This document shows positions 50,971 through 59,189 of a stretch of DNA of 64,000 nt, one piece after another. The notes beneath the pieces were generated by a model. That model ran no database searches and had not been told where the DNA came from. It saw nothing but the letters and a program-made list of their open reading frames with translations. The stretch comes from Lachnospiraceae bacterium (GTDB lineage Bacteria; Bacillota; Clostridia; Lachnospirales; Lachnospiraceae). Position numbers and translations under genes: made by a program. The first letter of the stretch is position 1, and every line of letters starts with the position of its first letter. The DNA lies in contig JAAUZX010000083.1 in the NCBI GenBank assembly GCA_014804365.1, positions 1-64,000 on the forward strand, given 5' to 3'.

Positions 50971-52227
50971 ATGAGTAATAAAAAGCTGGTAGTCGGTATC
51001 CTTGCGCACGTGGATGCGGGCAAGACTACTCTGGCGGAGAGTATATTATATACAAGCGGTAGTATCCGCAAGTTAGGGCGGGTGGACCATAAGGACGCGT
51101 TTCTGGATACGGACAGGCAGGAGCGCGAACGGGGGATTACCATTTTCTCTAAGCAGGCGAAAGTCTGCTGGAAGGATGTGGATATTACGCTGTTAGATAC
51201 GCCGGGACATGTGGATTTCTCGGCGGAGATGGAGCGCACTTTGCAGGTGCTTGATTATGCGGTGCTGGTGGTCAGCGGCGCAGACGGTGTACAGGGGCAT
51301 GTGCTGACTTTGTGGCGGCTCCTTGCCAGATATCAGGTTCCCGTTTTTCTTTTTATCAATAAGATGGACCAGCCGGACACCGATTCGACAGCGCTTCTTG
51401 CGGAATTGAAAGAAAGACTGGACGAGCGTTGTGTGGCGTTCGGGAAGCGGGATGAAGCTTTTTATGAGGATATCGCAGTATGCGATGAGGAACTTTTGGA
51501 GCGGTATCTGGAAGCGGAGTCGGAAAGCAAGACAGAGCATAGGGCTGTGGCAGGCGGCGTAGTTTCGGGTGAACGCGAAGAGCAGGCGGATCACCGGGGT
51601 GTGATAGATGATGAAGAAATTACAAAATTAGTCGCGGAACGCAAAGTATTCCCCTGTTTTTTCGGCTCGGCGCTTAAGGTGGAGGGAGTTGCGGAATTAT
51701 TGGACGGGATCGCCGTGTATACGCGGATGCCGGTCTACGGGGAGGAATTTCGCGCGCGGGTCTATAAGATTTCCAGAGATGCACAGGGAAACAGGCTGAC
51801 ACATATAAAAATAACAGGCGGTATGCTTAAGGTTAAGCAGATGATTCGTACCCATGGGAGCCGTTATGCTGCCGGCAGAGGCGAGAGCGACAGGGAAGCA
51901 GAGAACGGGACGGAAGAAAAAATCGACCAGATCCGCATTTACTCCGGTGATAAATATACCACGGAGCAGGAGGTGACGGCGGGAACTGTCTGCGCCCTGT
52001 TGGGGCCGGTCACGACTTTTTGCGGGGAAGCTTTGGGAGAGGAAGAGGAACACACCGTCCCGTTGCTGCAACCGGTCATGACCTACAGAATGGTACTTCC
52101 CGACGGGTGTGATGTGCATCGGATGTATAACAAGTTATGTCAACTAGAAGAGGAGGAACCGCAGCTTCACATGGTGTGGCAGGAGCGGCTCGGCGAAATT
52201 CATGTACAGTTGATGGGTGAGGTGTAG
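50971..52227 (+). CDS. TetM/EF-G-like translation GTPase, N-terminal half (ends at in-frame TAG)
   Basis: 418 residues of a ribosome-associated GTPase: G1 AHVDAGKTT, G2 RERGITI, G3 DTPGHVDF, G4 NKMD (INKMDQPD), then domain II (GGMLKVKQM) and the start of domain III (LGEIHVQLMGEV). Ribosomal protection proteins and relatives have a Gln next, MGEVQ/MGMVQ, but here there is TAG (52225-52227). The same frame resumes at 52228 with the rest of the protein, so it is a split or nonsense-interrupted gene. ATG 50971 follows AAGGGA. Could be an inactivated gene, a readthrough site, or two separate chains. Confidence 0.85.
   Translation: MSNKKLVVGILAHVDAGKTTLAESILYTSGSIRKLGRVDHKDAFLDTDRQERERGITIFSKQAKVCWKDVDITLLDTPGHVDFSAEMERTLQVLDYAVLVVSGADGVQGHVLTLWRLLARYQVPVFLFINKMDQPDTDSTALLAELKERLDERCVAFGKRDEAFYEDIAVCDEELLERYLEAESESKTEHRAVAGGVVSGEREEQADHRGVIDDEEITKLVAERKVFPCFFGSALKVEGVAELLDGIAVYTRMPVYGEEFRARVYKISRDAQGNRLTHIKITGGMLKVKQMIRTHGSRYAAGRGESDREAENGTEEKIDQIRIYSGDKYTTEQEVTAGTVCALLGPVTTFCGEALGEEEEHTVPLLQPVMTYRMVLPDGCDVHRMYNKLCQLEEEEPQLHMVWQERLGEIHVQLMGEV
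52225..52227 (+). other. In-frame TAG replacing a conserved Gln codon
   Basis: GTG-TAG-ATC-GAG: both halves are in the same frame, without any frameshift. Homologues have Gln (CAG/CAA) here, and CAG to TAG is a single change. TAG is used as an ordinary stop elsewhere in the window, for example after the ACGX peptide, SpoIIAB and RidA genes, so a global codon reassignment is unlikely. Confidence 0.8.
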
Positions 52228-52233
52228 ATCGAG

Positions 52234-53922
52234 GTGGTGGGGGAACCCTTCAGAAAGAGATATAGCGAGGAAGTCATGTTTGACGAAGGCAGTATCGTGT
52301 ATAAGGAGACGATAGGAAATGTAGTGGAGGGGGTCGGTCACTATGAGCCGCTGCGGCACTATGCGGAAGTACATCTGCTTCTGGAACCGGGCGAGCCGGG
52401 AAGCGGATTGCAGTTTAGCACACGGTGCAGTGAAGATGACCTTGACCGCAACTGGCAGCGTCTGGTCATGACTCATTTGGAGGAAAAAGAGCATCTGGGC
52501 GTATTGACGGGTTCTCCGATCACGGATATGCAGATCACTCTCGTGGCAGGACGCGCACATTTAAAGCACACCGAGGGCGGGGATTTCAGACAGGCGACTT
52601 ACCGTGCCGTCAGGCAGGGACTTTGCAAGGCACAGAATATTCTTTTAGAGCCGGTCTATGCATTCCGGCTGGAGCTGCCTGCGACGCTGATCGGACGCGG
52701 CATGACGGATATGCAAAGTAAAGCCGCGAAATTCGGCGCACCGGAGATGACAGGCGATTATGCGGTGCTTACAGGCACGGTGCCGGTCTCCGAGATGGCG
52801 GGGTATCAGGCGGAAGTATTGGCATATTCAGGCGGCAAGGGAAGATTGTATATGGAATTAAAGGGATATATGCCCTGTCACAATGCAAAAGATGTGATTG
52901 AGGCGACCGGATATGAGGCGGAGCATGATATGGACAACCCGTGCAGTTCCGTATTCTGTGCCCACGGTGCCGGTTTCGTAGTGGAGTGGGATCGGGTGGA
53001 AGACTATATGCATCTGGACAGTGCGCTGCCGGATACCGATTCCATACAGTCCTACGGAGAGCAGGACGATTCCGGGAATCCGATTGCATATTACGGCAGA
53101 CAGGAAGTTGGCTATGCAGGGCAGGAGAGCGGCGGATATGCACGGATTAGTGTGGGACGCAGAGAAGGACAGAGCACGGATTTCATCGGACAGGACGAGA
53201 TCGAGGAAATTATGAACCGCACCTATGGCACAAAGGAACGGAAGAAACAGGGATGGGCGCGGACGATACGGGCCGGGGAAAATGCGGATGCGCAAAGCAG
53301 CGGCGGAGCAGGACAGGATAAAGCGGTCAGAACGCAGTCAGGCGATGAGATCATATCCGGCGGACAGACGGGAAAGGGAACCCGTGACAAGGCGGCTGCG
53401 CTGCAGGAGGAATATCTTCTGGTGGACGGCTATAACATTATATTTGCATGGGATTCCCTGAAAGAGCTGGCCAAGGATAATCTCGACAGCGCCCGCGGGA
53501 AGCTGATGGATATTCTGAGCGATTTCCAGGGTTACCGCAGGATGAATCTGATTCTGGTATTTGACGCTTATAAGGTAAAAGGAAATATCGGCAGTACTGA
53601 GAGGTATCATAATATAGATGTGGTATATACTAAGGAGGCGGAGACCGCTGACCAGTATATAGAGAAGGTAACGCATAAGATCGGCAGGAAGCACCGTGTG
53701 CGGGTGGCGACTTCGGATGGGCTGGAGCAGCTGATTATCATGGGTGCGGGCGCAGTCCGCGTGTCTGCGAGAGAGCTGCAGGAGGAAGTGATGGCGGCGG
53801 GCGAGGAACTGCGGAAAATGTTTCTGCAGGATGCGGATCGGACGGCGGGGGATAGGAATTATCTGCTGGAGGGAGCGTCTGAGGATGTGGCGGATTATGT
53901 GCGGAGGGTGCTGGAAAGATAG
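52234..53922 (+). CDS. TetM/EF-G-like GTPase C-terminal half fused to YacP/Rae1 NYN nuclease
   Basis: 562 residues. The first part is domains III-V of the GTPase (VYKETIGNVVEGVGHYEPLRHYAEVHLLLEP, ELPATLIGRGMTDMQ, LYMELKGYMPC). A Gly/Gln-rich linker (about 270-385) follows, then an NYN domain (EYLLVDGYNIIFAWDS, LILVFDAYKVKG, AETADQYIEKV, VATSDGLEQ) with the acidic residues of the YacP/Rae1 family. Rae1 in Bacillus is a ribosome-dependent mRNA endonuclease. The linked GTPase suggests delivery to the ribosome (inference). A GTG at 52234 with GAGGTG nearby could serve as a restart. See the TAG entry. Confidence 0.85.
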   Translation: MVGEPFRKRYSEEVMFDEGSIVYKETIGNVVEGVGHYEPLRHYAEVHLLLEPGEPGSGLQFSTRCSEDDLDRNWQRLVMTHLEEKEHLGVLTGSPITDMQITLVAGRAHLKHTEGGDFRQATYRAVRQGLCKAQNILLEPVYAFRLELPATLIGRGMTDMQSKAAKFGAPEMTGDYAVLTGTVPVSEMAGYQAEVLAYSGGKGRLYMELKGYMPCHNAKDVIEATGYEAEHDMDNPCSSVFCAHGAGFVVEWDRVEDYMHLDSALPDTDSIQSYGEQDDSGNPIAYYGRQEVGYAGQESGGYARISVGRREGQSTDFIGQDEIEEIMNRTYGTKERKKQGWARTIRAGENADAQSSGGAGQDKAVRTQSGDEIISGGQTGKGTRDKAAALQEEYLLVDGYNIIFAWDSLKELAKDNLDSARGKLMDILSDFQGYRRMNLILVFDAYKVKGNIGSTERYHNIDVVYTKEAETADQYIEKVTHKIGRKHRVRVATSDGLEQLIIMGAGAVRVSARELQEEVMAAGEELRKMFLQDADRTAGDRNYLLEGASEDVADYVRRVLER

Positions 53923-53974
53923 AGTGTCGGCTGGTCATAGGGTGTTTAAGACGGACGCGCAGATGGCGAATGTC

Positions 53975-54068
53975 GGGCGGTTTCGTCCGTTTGCACAACC
54001 CTGCCGGAATATTTTAGAAAATCCATATGACGCAGCAGACAGCTTCGAGAACATTTTGTGTAATCTGC
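53975..54068 (+). repeat. Roughly 94-bp dispersed repeat, copy 1 (before the Suv3-like gene)
   Basis: GGGCGGTTTCGTCCG, then CCGGAATATTTTAGAAAATC and ending GAACATTTTGTGTAATCTGC. Matches 57290-57384 (inverted) and the right part matches 57454-57515. Non-coding, in the 300-bp gap after the fusion gene. The rest of the gap shows no gene. Confidence 0.75.
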
Positions 54069-54220
54069 TACCCCATGTTACAACATGCACCTTTTTTACA
54101 TAGGGAGAGTATGCTGCATGGAGCAGGACGAATGTATGAATATTTTGTACGATGTATTTAAATGCTATTAGTTAGATATCACACGGGATTATTGGTACTT
54201 GAAGAAGAGAGAATAATATT

Positions 54221-56401
54221 ATGACAGATAAGACGATAGATGTGAAAACAGAAGATAATGTGCGGATAGCGCGTGGAAACGACGATAATATCGGTAACAG
54301 AGATAACAACAGTGCCGATAGCAATGGTGGCAATAATAGCGGCAACATAAATAGTAATAGTGCCGATAGCAGTAACGGTAATCATAGCGGTAACAATAAC
54401 GGCAGTAATAAAGGTAAAAACAACGGAGTGCCGGACGATATTTCGGAGGTAGTCTGGAATACTTATGTTGCTGCTTTTATGGAGTTTCTGCCGAATGAAC
54501 CGCGCAAGCCGATCAAGAGCTGCGAGAGGCAGATCGGGCAGCTGGAACGGCGTATCTCGCGTAAGAAGGGGCAGGAAAATCATCAGATCTTGGCGGATAT
54601 GAAGGATCTGCACAGGCGTATGGCGGCCATTGGGTATACGGTGGCGGTTAAGGATGCCAGGCTGCGCAAGCGGTTTCGGCATACGCTGCGCATGCTGATT
54701 CGGCTGGATCTCTCCTTTTTACAGAGGATGACAGGCGGCGCGAATCCGGAAGATATCATGCAGATGCAGACGGCGGCGGTACTTCTGCGCGGCAAGTCGC
54801 TCTATGAGATTTATAAAGAAGACTATATGCAGTATCTGGTAGGACAACGGATCGAGGAGCTTATGGAGGCGGAACCGGAGAAGCAGTATCCGGAAGCGAG
54901 AGGTATGAAACGTCATTTTATCCTGCATATCGGTCCTACCAACAGCGGTAAGACTTATCAGGCGCTGCAGAGATTGAAGCAGGCGTATCACGGAATTTAT
55001 CTGGGACCCTTAAGACTTCTGGCACTGGAAGTCTATGATCGGATGATGACCGCCGGAATTCCCTGCAATATGATCACGGGAGAGGAGACGATCCGCACGC
55101 CGGGCAGTTTCGTGCAGGCATCCACGGTGGAGATACTGGATATCAGGGAGATCTACGATATCGCCGTGATCGATGAAGCGCAGATGATGTCGGATGAGAA
55201 TAGGGGCAGTTTCTGGACACGTGCGATTCTGGGAATCCGGGCGGAGGAGATCCATGTATGCTGTTCCGGTACGGCGGAGGAACTGCTCGTAGAGATGATT
55301 TCACGTTGCGGAGACAGCTATGAGATCGTGCGCCATGAGCGCAATACGAAGCTGGAGTTTATTCCGAAGCGTTATGACATGAGTAAGGATGTGGAACCCG
55401 GCGATGCGCTGATTGCCTTTTCCAAGAAAAATGTGCTTGCCATTGCGGCGACTTTGGAAGGCAGGGGCATTAAGGCGAGTGTCATATACGGAAATCTGCC
55501 GCCACAGACGAGACAGGAGCAGGTAAGACTTTTTACGGAAGGTGTCAATCAGGTGGTGGTGGCCACGGACGCCATCGGTATGGGAATCAATCTTCCCATA
55601 CGCCGCGTGGTTTTCATGAATACCATGAAATTCGACGGTACCGACAAGCGTCGGCTGGAAGCGGAGGAAGTCAGGCAGATTGCGGGACGTGCGGGCAGAT
55701 ACGGCTACTACGATGTGGGGTATGTGCAATCGGCGATGGAGACGGAGTATGTGGGTAAGATGCTGGAAGAGCCGCTCTATCCGCTGAAAAGGGCGCGGAT
55801 TGGATTCCCGGAAGTCCTGCTGGATATCGATATGGAGCTGGATGAGATCATAGAAGCATGGGAGAAGACCAAGAACCTGCCCATGTACGACAAGATATCC
55901 ATGGACGAGAGCGTTAAGAAGTACCGTTATCTGAAAAATTACCGCAAGAAACTGTCTTATATGGAGGATCGGAAATTCGTTCTGTCGCTGATTACCTGTC
56001 CTTTCGATGTGAAAGACAGGGATGTGCTGCGGCTCTGGCTGAGATACTGTGAGAAACCTACGGAACAGCATTATTGTCCCATGCTGCCGCAGGATTTCAG
56101 CTTGGAAGGACTGGAGTCGTATTATAAACAGCTTGATCTGTATACACAGTTTTCTGCCAGAATGAACTGGGAAGTGGACAGAGAGGAAGTGGCTGTCAAC
56201 AGAGAATGGGCGCAGCATGAGATCGGAGAACTGCTGCAGGACGATAAGGGACAGTTTGAGAAAAAATGCCGCGGCTGCGGGGCAGTGCTTCCGTGGGATT
56301 ATGCTTATCCGATCTGCCAGGAGTGTTATCACGATATGGGGGAGAATGACAGGGGACGGCGTTCCATGCGCAGATACCCGCATAACCGTAATTACAGGTA
56401 G
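54221..56401 (+). CDS. Suv3-like RNA helicase with Asn/Ser/Gly-rich N-terminus and C-terminal zinc ribbon
   Basis: 726 residues. N-terminal low-complexity region rich in Asn, Gly and Ser (about 28-70), a helical domain, then the helicase core: Walker A IGPTNSGKTYQAL (about 237), YLGPLRLLALEVYD, DEAQM (motif II, DEAQ), CCSGTAEE, SVIYGNLPPQTR, ATDAIGMGIN and QIAGRAGRYG. These match the mitochondrial Suv3/YpuA-type superfamily 2 helicases. The C-terminal CRGCGAVLPWDYAYPICQECY forms a zinc ribbon. Probably an RNA helicase of mRNA decay or ribosome maintenance; adjacent to the GTPase-nuclease gene. Confidence 0.88.
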   Translation: MTDKTIDVKTEDNVRIARGNDDNIGNRDNNSADSNGGNNSGNINSNSADSSNGNHSGNNNGSNKGKNNGVPDDISEVVWNTYVAAFMEFLPNEPRKPIKSCERQIGQLERRISRKKGQENHQILADMKDLHRRMAAIGYTVAVKDARLRKRFRHTLRMLIRLDLSFLQRMTGGANPEDIMQMQTAAVLLRGKSLYEIYKEDYMQYLVGQRIEELMEAEPEKQYPEARGMKRHFILHIGPTNSGKTYQALQRLKQAYHGIYLGPLRLLALEVYDRMMTAGIPCNMITGEETIRTPGSFVQASTVEILDIREIYDIAVIDEAQMMSDENRGSFWTRAILGIRAEEIHVCCSGTAEELLVEMISRCGDSYEIVRHERNTKLEFIPKRYDMSKDVEPGDALIAFSKKNVLAIAATLEGRGIKASVIYGNLPPQTRQEQVRLFTEGVNQVVVATDAIGMGINLPIRRVVFMNTMKFDGTDKRRLEAEEVRQIAGRAGRYGYYDVGYVQSAMETEYVGKMLEEPLYPLKRARIGFPEVLLDIDMELDEIIEAWEKTKNLPMYDKISMDESVKKYRYLKNYRKKLSYMEDRKFVLSLITCPFDVKDRDVLRLWLRYCEKPTEQHYCPMLPQDFSLEGLESYYKQLDLYTQFSARMNWEVDREEVAVNREWAQHEIGELLQDDKGQFEKKCRGCGAVLPWDYAYPICQECYHDMGENDRGRRSMRRYPHNRNYR

Positions 56402-56477
56402 GCGGCGGGAAATAATGATACAGAGCAATGAATGATGTTGCGACCCGATTGACAGTTGAGCGTTGGAGTGTAATGTT

Positions 56478-56570
56478 ATGTCAGGTACAAGTGTACACAA
56501 AGAAAGCAATAATTCGCAAACGCATGTTATTGAATTGAAAATGCTGTATGTGATAAGGAAAGAAGTATGA
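56478..56570 (+). CDS. Possible 30-codon peptide before the phosphopantetheinyl transferase
   Basis: MSGTSVHKESNNSQTHVIEL continuing to VIRKEV and TGA, with GGAG nine bases before its ATG; ends 8 bases before the next ATG. No family. Listed because the next gene has no good ribosome site of its own and may depend on this frame. Confidence 0.35.
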   Translation: MSGTSVHKESNNSQTHVIELKMLYVIRKEV

Positions 56571-56577
56571 TATTGCC

Positions 56578-57249
56578 ATGATTTATACTTATTATATAGA
56601 TGTAACACAATTTGAAGATGAAACGCTTTTTCAGGAGAAACTCAATCTGCTGTCTCCATACAGGCAGCAGAAGATCGCGCTGCTTAAGCATGAAAAGGAT
56701 AAGAACAGGAGTCTCGGTGCGGGCATCGCGCTGGATCATGCGCTGGAAACATACGGGCTTAAGGAGCGGAGTATCGAATACGAATTCGGAGAGTGGGGAA
56801 AACCGTCCCTGAAATATCATCCCAATATTCATTTCTCTCTGTCTCATTCGGGAGATTATGCAATCTGCAGCATAGGTGATAAACCTATGGGTAACGATAT
56901 TGAGAGGATTAAGCAGGGAAGGCTTAAGGTGGCCGACCGTTTTTTTGCAAAAGAAGAGTTGGCATGGATGTATGCGGCGGAGGATGAAGAGGAAATTAAC
57001 CGGAGAATGTTCCGAATCTGGACGATGAAGGAGAGTTTCTTAAAGGCGACGGGGAAAGGAATTTCGCTTCCGCTGGGGGATTTCGCCGTGGTGATGGATG
57101 AAGAGCAGGATAAGATACGGGTGAAGCATACGTTTAATGCGAAGTATTATCATGTGAAGGAGTATCAGGAGATACCGGGCTATCGGGTGGCGGTGTGCTG
57201 TGCGGAGAGCAGGGATGTGGCGTATAGTATGATTCCGGTGGTGGGGTGA
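56578..57249 (+). CDS. 4'-phosphopantetheinyl transferase (Sfp type)
   Basis: 223 residues. FSLSHSGDYAICSIGDKPMGNDIERI carries the Mg-binding GxDIE motif (Asp/Glu), and WTMKESFLKATGKGISLPL the second conserved block (W-x-x-KES-x-x-K). Enzymes of this type transfer phosphopantetheine from CoA to acyl or peptidyl carrier proteins for fatty acid, polyketide or peptide synthesis. The length fits the Sfp type. ATG 56578 has no clear ribosome site. No carrier-protein cluster in the window. Confidence 0.93.
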   Translation: MIYTYYIDVTQFEDETLFQEKLNLLSPYRQQKIALLKHEKDKNRSLGAGIALDHALETYGLKERSIEYEFGEWGKPSLKYHPNIHFSLSHSGDYAICSIGDKPMGNDIERIKQGRLKVADRFFAKEELAWMYAAEDEEEINRRMFRIWTMKESFLKATGKGISLPLGDFAVVMDEEQDKIRVKHTFNAKYYHVKEYQEIPGYRVAVCCAESRDVAYSMIPVVG

Positions 57250-57289
57250 AGAATGAGTATGAATGAGTAAGAATGCGCGTGAATGGGAG

Positions 57290-57515
57290 GCAGATTACAC
57301 AAAATGTTCTCTCACGTCGGGCTGCGTCAAATGGATTTTCTATAATATTCCGGGAAAAAGAGTGGCATGCGGACGAAACCGCCCTCAATGAGCCGTCCGG
57401 GCTCAGTTCGGGCTTTTCGGGACATCCATGTCCCGAAATTTCTGGGTACTGAGCGGAATATTAGAAAATCTCATTTTCCTACGCAGGACGTGGGAGAACA
57501 TTTTGTGTAATCTGC
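57290..57515. repeat. Copies 2 and 3 of the 94-bp repeat, in opposite orientation
   Basis: Copy 2 (57290-57384) is the inverted form of 53975-54068; copy 3 (57454-57515) is direct, sharing CGGAATATTAGAAAATC...GAACATTTTGTGTAATCTGC but lacking the GGGCGG end. The two form a palindrome of about 226 bp with GCAGATTACACAAAATGTTC at the ends. It lies directly upstream of the spoVAD promoter. Confidence 0.75.
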
Positions 57516-57539
57516 CGGTAACATTTGTGCTGAATTAAG

Positions 57540-57569
57540 GTATAGATTTTTGAGAAAATATTCATACTA
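57540..57569 (+). promoter_or_regulatory. Sigma-G-type promoter of spoVAD
   Basis: GTATA (57540-57544), 18 bases, CATACTA (57563-57569). The -10 sequence equals that of the spoVAA promoter. The start would be about 57577, 100 bases upstream of the ATG. Confidence 0.75.
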
Positions 57570-57592
57570 TCTCTTAGAGGAGAGTGAAGAGA

Positions 57593-57658
57593 CAAAATGT
57601 GGCGTGAGAACATTTTGCGCGAAGCGCATGACAGTAAAGCCGAAGGGTTTACTGTCAT
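57593..57658 (+). promoter_or_regulatory. Structured 5' leader of spoVAD
   Basis: Three successive stems: CAAAATGT / ACATTTTG (57593-57617), TGCGC-GAA-GCGCA (57616-57628) and ATGACAGTAAA / TTTACTGTCAT (57628-57658, 11 perfect pairs). They lie between the predicted transcript start and the ribosome site AAAAGGAG. May stabilise the mRNA or gate translation (inference). Confidence 0.5.
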
Positions 57659-57676
57659 AGAAAAGGAGATAGTGGG

Positions 57677-58693
57677 ATGTTAGGGAAACAGAGTCTTCAA
57701 TTTGTAAATAAGCCGTATCTGATCAGCAGCGGGGCCATTGTAGGAAGTAAGGAAGCGGAAGGGCCTATGGGGCAGTTGTTTGACAAGGTGTGTTATGATG
57801 ATAAGTTCGGAGCCGATACATGGGAAGAGGCGGAGAGCAGTTTGCAGAAGGAAGCGCTGGAGATTGCTTTGCAGAAGGGCGGCCTGCAGAAGCAGGATAT
57901 ACAATTCGTATACGCGGGTGATCTGTTAGGGCAGTCTATTGCCAGCAGTTTCGGACTGTCAGGTTATCAGGTTCCTCATATAGGACTTTACGGTGCATGT
58001 TCTACCTGCGGTCTGTCCCTTGCAATGGGCGCTATGGCGATCGAGGGCGCTTTTGCGCAGAAGGTGGCGTGTATTACGTCCAGTCATTTTGCCAGTGCGG
58101 AGAAAGAATTCCGTTTTCCGTTGGCGTATGGCAACCAGAGACCGAAATCGGCTACTTGGACGGTGACCGGAAGCGGGGCTTTCATTCTTTCGGCGCAGCC
58201 GGGCAAACAGGTGCGAGCAAACATAACGGGAGTTACTATTGGAAAGATCGTGGATTACGGAATCAAGGATTCCATGAATATGGGAGCATGTATGGCTCCG
58301 GCGGCGGCGGATACCATCAGACAGAATCTGGAGGATTTCGGCAGAACGCCCGGTGATTATGACAGGATCATCACAGGCGACTTAGGCATGGTGGGGCAGA
58401 AGCTGCTTTTTGATCTATTGTCCGAGAAGCAGATCGATATCTCTAAACAGCATATGGACTGCGGTATCGAGATCTATGACAGTGAGAAACAGGCCACGAA
58501 CGCCGGCGGATCAGGCTGTGGGTGCAGCGCGGTGGTGTTGTCGGCTTATATCTTGAAGAAGATAGAGGACGGGGTTTGGAAAAGAGTGTTGTTCGTGCCT
58601 ACGGGGGCACTTCTCAGCAAGACCAGCTTCAATGAGGGTCAGACGATTCCGGGGATCGCTCATGGGGTTGTGTTGGAGCATTATGAAGGGTAG
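57677..58693 (+). CDS. spoVAD: Stage V sporulation protein AD
   Basis: 338 residues with thiolase-like fold: LQFVNKPYLISSGAIVGSKEAEGP, LYGACSTCGLSLAMGAMAIE, FRFPLAYGNQRPKSATWTVTGSGAF. SpoVAD sits on the spore inner membrane and binds dipicolinic acid for uptake. ATG 57677 with AAAAGGAG upstream. In most spore formers it follows spoVAC; here it is about 23 kb away and alone, with its own sigma-G-like promoter. Confidence 0.96.
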   Translation: MLGKQSLQFVNKPYLISSGAIVGSKEAEGPMGQLFDKVCYDDKFGADTWEEAESSLQKEALEIALQKGGLQKQDIQFVYAGDLLGQSIASSFGLSGYQVPHIGLYGACSTCGLSLAMGAMAIEGAFAQKVACITSSHFASAEKEFRFPLAYGNQRPKSATWTVTGSGAFILSAQPGKQVRANITGVTIGKIVDYGIKDSMNMGACMAPAAADTIRQNLEDFGRTPGDYDRIITGDLGMVGQKLLFDLLSEKQIDISKQHMDCGIEIYDSEKQATNAGGSGCGCSAVVLSAYILKKIEDGVWKRVLFVPTGALLSKTSFNEGQTIPGIAHGVVLEHYEG

Positions 58694-58744
58694 GGAATTT
58701 GGTGGTAAATGCTTTCGTCCGTTTTAGAACTGGCTTCTGCTTGC

Positions 58745-58773
58745 TTGACGTGTAACGACATATGCGTTACAAT
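58745..58773 (+). promoter_or_regulatory. Promoter/operator of the RelB-type antitoxin gene
   Basis: TTGACG (58745-58750), 17 bases, TACAAT (58768-58773). GTAACG-ACATATG-CGTTAC (58752-58770) is a 6-base inverted repeat filling the spacer, the expected place for a RelB-type autorepressor. Confidence 0.75.
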
Positions 58774-58797
58774 TTCTCTATTAGGAGGTGCCGTATC

Positions 58798-59100
58798 ATG
58801 GAGAAGACAGCAACATTAAATTTAAGGGTAAATCCCACAGTAAAAGAACGGGCGGAAGAAGTTTTATCAAAATTAGGGGTTCCGATGTCTACTGCAATAG
58901 ATATGTATCTGAATCAGATTTCCCTTACCGGAGGGATACCTTTTGCGGTAACTTTGCCCAAGGCACCCGATAAGATCAATATGGATTTAATGACGGAGGC
59001 TGAATTACACGCAAATCTTCAGAAGGGGTATGCTGATATGGAAGCAGGAAATGTACAGAATGCGGCGGCAGCATTTGCGAAATTTAGGGAGAGTCATTAA
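58798..59100 (+). CDS. RelB/DinJ-family antitoxin
   Basis: 100 residues. ATLNLRVNPTVKERAEEVLSKLGVPMSTAIDMYLNQIS is the ribbon-helix-helix DNA-binding region of RelB/DinJ antitoxins, and KAPDKINMDLMTEAEL the start of the toxin-binding tail. The partner would be a RelE/YafQ-type mRNase, usually immediately downstream, but none is visible. ATG 58798 follows AGGAGGT. Probably an orphan antitoxin. Confidence 0.88.
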   Translation: MEKTATLNLRVNPTVKERAEEVLSKLGVPMSTAIDMYLNQISLTGGIPFAVTLPKAPDKINMDLMTEAELHANLQKGYADMEAGNVQNAAAAFAKFRESH

Positions 59101-59148
59101 ATTATGAAACAAATTTTCATTTTTTGTATCTAAAGTGCATTAAATTGA

Positions 59149-59189
59149 AAAAGCGGGCGGACGATCTGGCGGATTATCTGTCTGCTTTT
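59149..59189 (+). terminator. Candidate terminator after the antitoxin gene
   Basis: AAAAGCGGGCGGA pairs with TCTGTCTGCTTTT (13 pairs including three G-U pairs), followed by CATTCTTT. It supports transcription ending after the antitoxin gene, leaving no toxin in the unit. Confidence 0.5.

Noticed and set aside
52225-52227. Pyrrolysine or other global amber recoding
   Set aside because: Several unrelated genes in the window use TAG as their normal stop, and no suppressor tRNA gene is visible here.
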